NCBI GenBank assembly: GCA_013695925.1
Contig: JACCZO010000197.1
Location: 1-5,355 of the forward strand
Length of the DNA: 5,355 nt
Reading direction: 5' to 3'
DNA from: Chthoniobacterales bacterium
GTDB lineage: Bacteria; Verrucomicrobiota; Verrucomicrobiia; Chthoniobacterales; UBA10450
The position numbers and the translations under genes were made by a program. Under the pieces are notes generated by a model. That model saw nothing but the letters and a program-made list of their open reading frames with translations. It was not told where the DNA came from and ran no database searches. This document shows, piece by piece, positions 1 through 5,355 of the stretch (positions within the stretch are counted from its first letter, which is position 1; each line of letters begins with the position of its first letter).

Positions 1-2834
1 TGGTAGCGGCTGATCGCTTGCGCCTCCGGGCCGCTGGCAGCGTCCGAGGCGCCAGCAACCATCAGCGCGGGCGCGTAATTTGGGTCGGATCGCAAAACCT
101 CTTCGGCGTTCGATTTTGCGCCTGCAATTTCACCGGCATTCTCTGGTGAAACTGCGGTCAGGGCGAGGAAGCGCGCCCCATCAGCGGCGATTGCGGAATC
201 GGACGAAGCCTGGAGTGCGGACTCCATGGCCGCGCGAGCCCGGTCGATCTTTCCGACTGCGTAGGCGGCCCACGCCAGACTGTGCAAAACCGCCGCATCG
301 GATGACGGTTGGCGCGCGCTCTCTTCGAGCAGACTGTAAGCCCACGCATAGTTGCCTGCCTCGTAAGCGATCTGCCCGACAGTCGCAGCGATTCTTGGAT
401 TACTTGGTGCAAGTTCCCGGGCCGTCTTCGCGAATTGCAGCGCTTTGGCCTTGTTCTTCAGCGGGCCGGCATAGAGCCTCGCCAGGTTAGTCGCAGCTGG
501 GATCAACGCTGGATTCACTTGCAAGGCGTCTTGGTAACTCTGCGCAGCCTTGACGGGATCTCCTGCCCGCTGGTAGGCCGCCGCCAGCTTCATCCTCGCG
601 ATCACATCTTTTGGATTTCGTTGCAACATGGCCTCCAGCTCAGCCGCGCCTTCACCAGTGCTGCGCAGGAACTTGAGACGGTTTTCGGCTTCGATCTTCT
701 GGGGAAAGTCCGCCGACAAACCGAGCGCCCGCTCGAGCCCGGCCTGGGCGGCCTCGGTATGCCCCATCATGTCCTCAGCCATCGCGGCATGAAATTGCAC
801 GACCGGGCTTTTCGGCTGCTTCTCCGCCGCATTGCGCAGGAGGCCAAGCGCCTCCTGATAAGACTCTCGCTTGTAAAGAACCCAGCCGAGCGTATCAAGG
901 ACGGCGGGAGAGTTACCGCTCACGCTTTGCGCCTTGCGCGCTAACTCCAGCGCCTTGTCCAGTTGCCCGGGCGATTCTGCATAGAGATAGGCCAGGTTAT
1001 TCAGAGCGACGATATTATTGGGCTGGAAACCGAGGAGCCGCCGGTAAGTCTCTTCCGCGCCTTTGTAATTCTTCTGCTTCCCCTGGACGGCGGCGAGCGC
1101 AATCAAGGCCGTCTCGTTCCGCGGCGACCGCGCCAGCGCCGCACTCAACTCCTTGTTCGCGTCGGCCAAGCGTCCGTTCTGCAGATAGATCGCGACCAAC
1201 AGATCATAGGCCGGCGCGAGTTTGGGATCGAGTTCGATTGCCTTCCGCAGGGCGGCTTCCGCCTCCGACCAATTCTTCTGGGCGGCGGAGACTTTTCCCT
1301 TCAAGAGATACGTGTTCCCGTTGTTTGGCTGTTTCTCCGACTGCTGGTTTACCCGAGCCGTGGCGGCCGAGAAATCCTTCGCCGTGAGATCGAGTTCTAC
1401 CAGTTGAGTGAGCGCCGTAAAATCCTCGGGCGCCAGCTTCAACGCGGCTTCGAAGGACTTTCGCGCCTCCTCGGTCTTACCCTGCTCCCGCTGCACGAAA
1501 CCGAGCAGGTCATAGGACTCGGCATTGGCAGGCTGCCTCTTAAGACGCTGTTGAAACAGTGTTGCCGCGTCATCCAGGCGGCCGGCGGCCCGATAAGCAT
1601 CGGCCAAGAGGACCTCGGCGCGTCCCAACTCTGGCTGTCGTTTCAACAGTTCTTCCAGGTATGGGATAGCCGCGGCTGGGTCACCCGAGCGCAGTTTGAT
1701 CTCCGCCAAAAGCAGAATCGCATCGGTGTAGTGGGGGTTTTTGGTGAGGGCCAGCCTCAGGGCATCCGCCGCCTGATCGAGCCGGTTGTTTTGCGAATAT
1801 GCCAGAGCCAGCAGGTACTTGAGGAGCGGCCCATCTGGATGATTCCGCTGCAAAGCCTCCAGAATGTCGATCGCCTTGGTAACGTCGCCCTGAGCGAAAA
1901 GGTTGTTGGATTGAAGAAGGCGCGCGTCCAGATTATCCGGATCGCGTGAGAAGATATTCTCCAGCAGCTTCATGCTCTCATCGTAATGTTTTTCGGAGAA
2001 GGCCATTCGAGCGAGAATGATCCAGGCTGGGAAAAAATCCGGCGTCTGTTTTGTCAGATCCACGAGATAGGTCTTGGCGTCACCTGCCGCGCCGGTTTTG
2101 GCGAGGTATTCAGCGTAAATAGCTTTCATCTTCGAACGCGGCGGCGCGAAATCGGCGGCAGCCTTAAATTCCTCGCGGGCGGCAGCAGCTTCTTTACGAA
2201 AGAGGTGCAGGATCGCTTTCGACCGATGCGCCTCGGGCGATTTAGGGTCGAGAGCAAGCGCGCGTGAGATCAGGTTACCCGCTTGATCCTGCTGAGACTG
2301 GCGCAGGGCGAGATTGGCGGCGGCCAGAAAGTATGACACGGAGTTCTTTGCGGGAAATTTTTGCACCGCAGCCTGGTCGGCCTCGATCTCCTTGGGGGCC
2401 ACTGCCAGTTCGCTGAGGAGGAGAAGTGCTTCGCCATTGGCCGGCTCGTGATCGAGGATGTAGCGCGCTTCTTTTCGAGCCTCTTCGCGGGCTCCGACGT
2501 CCCCGAGGGCACGCGCCAGATACAAGCGGGTCTCCAGATCATCCGGCGCAAGCTCCCGTGACTTGGCGAGAAATCCTCCCGCTTTGAGAGGGCTGCCCTC
2601 CAAATACCAAATCTGACCCAGCCGCGCGAAAGCTTTGGCCTCATGGTTGTCGAGCCGCAAGGCTTTGAGATATTCGATTTTGGCGCGATCAAAAGCGCCC
2701 TCCTTGAAGTCCTTTTCCGCGCGACTCAACTCACGTCTTTTTTTTGCTTCTTTGCTGCAACCTGTACTCAGACAACACGCCAGCACAAGCACCACCAGAA
2801 CAAATCGTGTTATGCCAAAGCTCTTATAGGTCAT
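1..2834 (-). CDS. prsT: PrsT-type TPR-repeat lipoprotein of the exosortase/PEP-CTERM system (3' end missing)
   Basis: The frame stays open from an ATG at 2834 to the left edge: 944 codons with no stop, so the C-terminus lies outside the window. Residues 1-26 form a lipoprotein signal: a short basic start (K4, R10), a hydrophobic core (about 11-22) and the lipobox LSTGC with C26 as the lipidated cysteine. From about residue 34 to the end the protein is almost entirely tetratricopeptide repeats, many with clean 34-residue spacing (for example 34-67, 67-100 and 100-133), roughly two dozen in all. Landmarks are LNNLAYLYAE (611-620) and LDTLGWVLY (646-654), motifs typical of PrsT-like proteins. 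TPR arrays are protein-binding scaffolds, so this one should sit on the inner or outer membrane facing the periplasm; its partner is unknown. It follows prsR by 20 bp, which fixes the PrsT call better than the repeats alone. It is already longer than the roughly 900 residues usual for the family. It could instead be a generic TPR lipoprotein occupying the prsT position. Confidence 0.8.
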   Translation of the reverse strand, partial: MTYKSFGITRFVLVVLVLACCLSTGCSKEAKKRRELSRAEKDFKEGAFDRAKIEYLKALRLDNHEAKAFARLGQIWYLEGSPLKAGGFLAKSRELAPDDLETRLYLARALGDVGAREEARKEARYILDHEPANGEALLLLSELAVAPKEIEADQAAVQKFPAKNSVSYFLAAANLALRQSQQDQAGNLISRALALDPKSPEAHRSKAILHLFRKEAAAAREEFKAAADFAPPRSKMKAIYAEYLAKTGAAGDAKTYLVDLTKQTPDFFPAWIILARMAFSEKHYDESMKLLENIFSRDPDNLDARLLQSNNLFAQGDVTKAIDILEALQRNHPDGPLLKYLLALAYSQNNRLDQAADALRLALTKNPHYTDAILLLAEIKLRSGDPAAAIPYLEELLKRQPELGRAEVLLADAYRAAGRLDDAATLFQQRLKRQPANAESYDLLGFVQREQGKTEEARKSFEAALKLAPEDFTALTQLVELDLTAKDFSAATARVNQQSEKQPNNGNTYLLKGKVSAAQKNWSEAEAALRKAIELDPKLAPAYDLLVAIYLQNGRLADANKELSAALARSPRNETALIALAAVQGKQKNYKGAEETYRRLLGFQPNNIVALNNLAYLYAESPGQLDKALELARKAQSVSGNSPAVLDTLGWVLYKRESYQEALGLLRNAAEKQPKSPVVQFHAAMAEDMMGHTEAAQAGLERALGLSADFPQKIEAENRLKFLRSTGEGAAELEAMLQRNPKDVIARMKLAAAYQRAGDPVKAAQSYQDALQVNPALIPAATNLARLYAGPLKNKAKALQFAKTARELAPSNPRIAATVGQIAYEAGNYAWAYSLLEESARQPSSDAAVLHSLAWAAYAVGKIDRARAAMESALQASSDSAIAADGARFLALTAVSPENAGEIAGAKSNAEEVLRSDPNYAPALMVAGASDAASGPEAQAISRY
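165..512 (-). repeat. Protein-level tandem superunit, copy 2 (residues 775-890 of the TPR protein)
   Basis: This is the second copy of the segment at residues 605-720. It carries NLARLYA (783-789), a long inter-helix loop, KAL (797-799) and Y-A-LL (833-837 region), and ends with an alanine-rich helix whose ARFLAL matches ENRLKFL at the end of copy 1. After residue 890 the register is lost: the next conserved proline is shifted by about seven residues (P741 against P918). Divergence is high, so the duplication would be old. Confidence 0.5.
675..1022 (-). repeat. Protein-level tandem superunit, copy 1 (residues 605-720 of the TPR protein)
   Basis: Residues 605-720 align without gaps to residues 775-890 at an offset of exactly 170 residues, which is five 34-residue TPRs. 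Shared anchors include NLA-LYA (613-619), KAL (627-629), the GNxP-like turn, Y-EAL-LL and the E-AL stretch near 701-704. By hand I count about 32 identities in the first 100 aligned positions. Some of this is ordinary TPR consensus, but both copies also share an extended loop between the paired helices after LYA, which TPR consensus does not explain. Confidence 0.5.
2738..2745 (-). repeat. A8 homopolymer just after the lipidation cysteine codon
   Basis: On the coding strand eight adenines span the end of codon 30 (GCA), codons 31-32 (AAA AAA) and the first base of codon 33 (AGA). Loss of one A would lead to a TGA stop after about 35 residues, and gain of one A to a stop after about 34. Slippage here would therefore switch the large TPR protein off and leave a short lipopeptide. 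The tract is seen directly; any phase-variation role is inference, and lysine-rich linkers after lipoboxes can produce such runs by chance. Confidence 0.5.
2757..2834 (-). other. Lipoprotein signal peptide of the TPR protein (residues 1-26)
   Basis: The N-terminus has basic residues K4 and R10, then a run of V, L, A and C (about residues 11-22), ending in L22-S23-T24-G25-C26. This fits the permissive lipobox (G at -1, small residue at -2, cysteine at +1), although the -3 residue is serine rather than the commoner leucine. Residue +2 is serine, not aspartate, so by the enterobacterial Lol rule the protein would go to the outer membrane; whether the rule holds in this organism is unknown. C20 and C21 are also cysteines but lack the preceding lipobox pattern. 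GTG codons at residues 14, 15 and 17 would destroy the signal, which supports ATG at 2834 as the start. Confidence 0.8.
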
Positions 2835-2854
2835 AAGTTTTCAAATGTTACTGT
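2835..2854 (-). other. Short spacer between prsR and the TPR gene
   Basis: Twenty bases separate the TAG stop of the regulator from the ATG of the TPR gene. The spacer is AT-rich on the coding strand and holds no GGAG-like ribosome binding site, no hairpin and no GG-N10-GC sigma-54 element. It is too short to carry an independent promoter of normal size, which supports co-transcription. A promoter inside the end of prsR cannot be excluded. Confidence 0.6.
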
Positions 2855-4234
2855 CTACTCCGACTTCGAGCGGTCACCTCGACTAATCTGCAGCTTATCC
2901 ATCAGTTCGTAAAGGGTCGGGCGGCTGATCCCGAGATCCGCCGCGGCTGAGGTGATCTTTCCCTGGTTGCGAGTAAGAGCACGAGTAACGACTTCCTTCT
3001 CGACCGCTTCCCGCGCTTCCTTCAAAGTTGCGCGGGAGGTATTGGAGCTTTCGGTCAGCTCCAGGTCATCGACTGTCAGCCGCTTTCCTTCCGTCATGAT
3101 GACCGCCCGTTTTACCCGGTTTTGTAACTCGCGGACATTCCCGGGCCAGGGATGCCGGTGAAGAGCATGCAAGGCATCGGGCGCAAACGCCAGTCGCTTT
3201 TTGCCGATCTGCGCTGCATAACGGTAAAGGAAATCAGTTGCGAGGAGAGTGACGTCGTCGCCCCGTTCGCGGAGCGGCGGAAGATGGATCACGATGACGG
3301 CAAGACGAAAGTATAAGTCTTCTCGGAATCTGCCATCGTGGATTGCCTTTTGCAGATCTGCGTTGGTGGCCGCCACCACCCGGGTATCGATATTGATAGC
3401 CTGGCGACCGCCAATTCGCTGGACCGTCTGTTCCTGCAGGAAGCGCAGCAATTTCACCTGGATTTGAGGCGGTAACTCTCCCACCTCGTCGAGAAAAAGA
3501 GTTCCGCCGGTCGCGCTTTCAATCAGTCCCTTTCGCTGCATATGCGCTCCTGTGAAGGCTCCTTTTTCATGGCCAAACAGCTCACTCTCAAGCAGGGTTT
3601 CCGGAATCCCGTTGCAATTGATCGCGATGAAGGGCCCGTCCTTGCGCGGACTGCGTTGATGAATCGCCAGGGCCGCCAGTTCCTTTCCGGTTCCGCTTTC
3701 ACCCAGGAGGAGAACAGGAGCGGTGGTGACGGCGACCTTGCGGATATAGGCAAAGACTCCGTGCATCTCCGGGCTGGCTCCCACCATGCCTTCGAATCCT
3801 TCGACCTGCGTCTCCTCGCGCAGCCGCCGGTGCTCGTGCTCCAAGTTCGCGACGTGCACAGCGCGGCGAAGGACGAGCTTCAGTTCCTCCATCTCAATCG
3901 GTTTGACGAGAAAGTCGTAAGCGCCGGCGCCGACGGCTCGAATGGCGTTTTTCTTTTCGCTCTGACCTGAGATGATGATGACCTTCACCAGCGGGTCGAG
4001 GGAAATGATCTCATCAAGCGTGGCCAGGCCCTCGTCGGGCTCATTTGCTTTCGGGGGCAGTCCAAGGTCAAGCAGCACGACACGGGATCGCTCCCGCCCA
4101 AAAACCTGCACTGCATCTGCGCGATCGCCGGCCATACTCAGGTCGTAGTCGCTTCCCAGGGCCCATTTCATCTGAGTGCAAATCTCTTCGTCGTCGTCGA
4201 CGAGCAAAAGTTTTGGTTTGTGTTCCTCTTTCAT
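2855..4234 (-). CDS. prsR: PrsR, sigma-54-dependent response regulator of the PEP-CTERM system
   Basis: Complete, 459 residues, with the three-domain NtrC-like layout. The receiver domain (about 7-125) has the acidic pocket D13-D14-D15, the phosphoacceptor D56, S89 at the switch Thr/Ser position and K111. The loop after D56 (LPPKANEPDEG) is longer than in ordinary receivers, a trait I associate with PrsR. The AAA+ domain (about 149-380) has Walker A GESGTGKE (178-185), the sigma-54-contacting GAFTGA loop (225-230), Walker B TLFLDE (245-250), the LRERGDD segment (321-327) and WPGNVREL (363-370). A Fis-type helix-turn-helix lies at about 427-447 (AAADLGISRPTLYELM). All catalytic residues are present, so it should hydrolyse ATP and activate sigma-54 RNA polymerase when phosphorylated, by PrsK on the evidence of gene order. 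Known targets of the family are promoters of PEP-CTERM protein genes. The ATG start overlaps the stop of the kinase gene (ATGA) and leaves the receiver intact. Confidence 0.93.
   Translation of the reverse strand: MKEEHKPKLLLVDDDEEICTQMKWALGSDYDLSMAGDRADAVQVFGRERSRVVLLDLGLPPKANEPDEGLATLDEIISLDPLVKVIIISGQSEKKNAIRAVGAGAYDFLVKPIEMEELKLVLRRAVHVANLEHEHRRLREETQVEGFEGMVGASPEMHGVFAYIRKVAVTTAPVLLLGESGTGKELAALAIHQRSPRKDGPFIAINCNGIPETLLESELFGHEKGAFTGAHMQRKGLIESATGGTLFLDEVGELPPQIQVKLLRFLQEQTVQRIGGRQAINIDTRVVAATNADLQKAIHDGRFREDLYFRLAVIVIHLPPLRERGDDVTLLATDFLYRYAAQIGKKRLAFAPDALHALHRHPWPGNVRELQNRVKRAVIMTEGKRLTVDDLELTESSNTSRATLKEAREAVEKEVVTRALTRNQGKITSAAADLGISRPTLYELMDKLQISRGDRSKSE
4231..4234 (-). other. ATGA stop-start overlap joining prsK and prsR
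   Basis: The ATG of the regulator (4234-4232) and the TGA of the kinase (4233-4231) share bases. The coding-strand sequence just upstream has no evident Shine-Dalgarno motif, so ribosomes finishing the kinase probably reinitiate on the regulator. That would tie the amounts of the two signalling partners together. Confidence 0.75.
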
Positions 4235-5355
4235 TGCAACGGTAACTGAACTCGAAAGGTGGTGCCGGCTCCGGCCTCGCTCACCGCCGAGATCTTACCT
4301 CGATGCGCGTCGACAATCATGCGCGATTGAAACAACCCAATGCCTAAACCCTTCTTCTTGCTCGTTTGCAAGGGCCGGAAGAGAGAACTCCTGAGAAACT
4401 CTGGAGTCATTCCACAGCCAGTGTCGCTGACCCGAAACTCCGCCCAGTCTTCGCTTGCGCTCGTTTCGACGGTCACCGTGCCGGTGTCGCCGACTGCTTC
4501 CTGCGCATTGAGCAGCAGATTGAGCACGACGCTTTGCAGCTGTTCGCGATCGGCCGGAACCTTTGGCAGGCGCTCAAAACGCTCGACCCAGCGGATTCCG
4601 TTGTTCCGAGAAAATTGTTGGATGGCTTCCTTCAGCAGGCCGTTGAGATCGGTTTCCGTGCGGTTCAGGCTCAGGCCGGCCTGGAGTTTGGCGGCGCGGG
4701 AGATGAGCTGATTGATTCGCTCCACCGTATTGCCAATCGCACGCAGAGCATCGGCCCGGAAGGCGGGGTCATCGAAATGCACCGGGAGGTTTGTCAGCAT
4801 TAGACTCAAAGTGGAGGCGGCGTTTTTGAGGTCGTGAGCGAAAAAAGAGGAGACGGTCTGAAGGGCTTCGAATTCTTTTGTGGCGATCATGGCCGAGGCC
4901 ATTTGAAGATTGAGAAGACTCGCACCCACCTGATCTCCGATGCATTCGAGCAGGTCGTATTCTTCTACCGTATAAGGGACGGCGTGCACTCGATCCGCCA
5001 GGATGGCAATGCCGAGCCAATGGTCAGCTGCCCGTAGAGGAACGGCGATTCTGTGACCACCATGTTGGAACTGACCAGCGCTCACGGCGCGGAGTTCGGC
5101 AGCGACCCCACTCTGCTCTGAGTCCAGGTCAAAAGGGCGGGTCAGCGTCCTGAAATTTTTTAATGTCAGCCCCGATTCATTTCCTGAGTCGGGATTTTCC
5201 GCCATCTTTTGGGTAGAAGCGGCGAGGGCGAGCCGATCGGATTGCGGATCGACGACCCAGAGCGAAACCGAAAGCGCATTAAAGGTCTCGGAAAGCAAGG
5301 TCGTGACTCGACGGCAAAACGTGGCGGAATCGCTGGCGCCGGCTGTAGCGTTAGT
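4231..5355 (-). CDS. prsK: PrsK, sensor histidine kinase of the PEP-CTERM system (5' part missing)
   Basis: The open frame runs off the right edge, so only the last 374 residues are seen. A TTG at 5298 could be mistaken for a start, but coding continues upstream of it through a GAF-like segment (SDSATFCRRVTTLL), so it is internal. From the left edge of the fragment come a GAF domain (about 8-150) and the phosphoacceptor box FFAHDLKN with His at fragment residue 174 (4834-4836). The ATP-binding domain has an N-box NLLLNAQEA (Asn 283), a G1 box DTGCGM (from Asp 311) and a G2 box GLGIGL (336-341). The HDLKN box, the following LSL-L-N and FRAD segments, and the LFRPLQTSKKKGLGIG stretch match PrsK rather than typical HisKA kinases. 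Full-length PrsK is about 700 residues with an N-terminal multi-pass membrane region, expected beyond 5355. It would autophosphorylate and pass phosphate to Asp56 of the adjacent regulator. The signal is unknown. Confidence 0.9.
   Translation of the reverse strand, partial: TNATAGASDSATFCRRVTTLLSETFNALSVSLWVVDPQSDRLALAASTQKMAENPDSGNESGLTLKNFRTLTRPFDLDSEQSGVAAELRAVSAGQFQHGGHRIAVPLRAADHWLGIAILADRVHAVPYTVEEYDLLECIGDQVGASLLNLQMASAMIATKEFEALQTVSSFFAHDLKNAASTLSLMLTNLPVHFDDPAFRADALRAIGNTVERINQLISRAAKLQAGLSLNRTETDLNGLLKEAIQQFSRNNGIRWVERFERLPKVPADREQLQSVVLNLLLNAQEAVGDTGTVTVETSASEDWAEFRVSDTGCGMTPEFLRSSLFRPLQTSKKKGLGIGLFQSRMIVDAHRGKISAVSEAGAGTTFRVQLPLQ

Noticed and set aside
309..944. 211-codon open frame on the plus strand
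   Set aside because: Antisense to the TPR gene, with arginine- and leucine-rich composition and no recognisable motif; a shadow frame.
963..1949. 328-codon open frame on the plus strand
   Set aside because: It lies wholly antisense to the in-frame TPR lipoprotein, its translation shows no domain pattern, and such frames arise easily opposite GC-rich coding DNA.
2270..2692. 140-codon open frame on the minus strand in another frame of the TPR gene
   Set aside because: The TPR reading frame is open through the same region and gives clean 34-residue repeats, while this frame gives a composition without repeats. It is also not reachable by slippage at the A8 tract, because a stop intervenes.
2835..2854. 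Possible terminator or promoter between prsR and the TPR gene
   Set aside because: The spacer is only 20 bases and has no hairpin followed by a T run and no sigma-54 or sigma-70 element that I can support.
3542..3970. 142-codon plus-strand open frame
   Set aside because: Antisense to the AAA+ and receiver domains of the regulator, whose catalytic motifs are all intact on the minus strand.
4366..4803. 145-codon plus-strand open frame opposite the kinase
   Set aside because: Antisense to the conserved N, G1 and G2 boxes of the kinase; no independent motif.
5296..5298. TTG as the start codon of the histidine kinase
   Set aside because: The frame remains open to the window edge and the upstream residues continue a GAF-like segment, so the gene is truncated by the window rather than starting here.

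Overview
The window holds three protein genes, all on the minus strand and packed with almost no space between them. Read in the direction of transcription (right to left) they are: the C-terminal part of a PrsK-type sensor histidine kinase (running off the right edge), a complete PrsR-type sigma-54-dependent response regulator, and a very long TPR-repeat lipoprotein of the PrsT type (running off the left edge). The kinase and regulator overlap by 4 bases (ATGA). The regulator and the TPR gene are 20 bases apart. Together they look like one operon, transcribed from a promoter beyond position 5355.

This gene order (prsK-prsR-prsT) is the known regulatory and accessory module of the exosortase/PEP-CTERM protein-sorting system of exopolysaccharide-making Gram-negative bacteria. 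By family knowledge, PrsK senses an unknown signal at the membrane and phosphorylates PrsR. PrsR then drives sigma-54 promoters, typically those of PEP-CTERM protein genes. PrsT is a lipoprotein of unknown mechanism encoded beside the exosortase and exopolysaccharide genes. No exosortase, PEP-CTERM substrate or polysaccharide gene lies inside this window; they would be expected in the flanks.

The organism is a Gram-negative-type, moderately GC-rich bacterium with sigma-54 and a lipoprotein pathway. Divergence from the usual proteobacterial motifs (for example LVKP where proteobacterial PrsR usually has a YQKP-like segment), together with weak or absent Shine-Dalgarno sequences, makes me lean towards Verrucomicrobiota or Acidobacteriota. 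That is an impression, not a demonstration.

Region by region: 1-2834 TPR lipoprotein (944 codons in the window, no stop); 2835-2854 short spacer; 2855-4234 response regulator; 4231-5355 histidine kinase (374 residues in the window). Every stretch over 300 bases is covered by one of these genes. I saw no RNA genes, mobile elements, CRISPR arrays or terminators. The long open frames on the plus strand are antisense shadows. The most distinctive features beyond the module itself are a roughly 116-residue stretch of the TPR protein that recurs at an offset of exactly 170 residues (5 x 34), and an A8 tract just after its lipidation cysteine.
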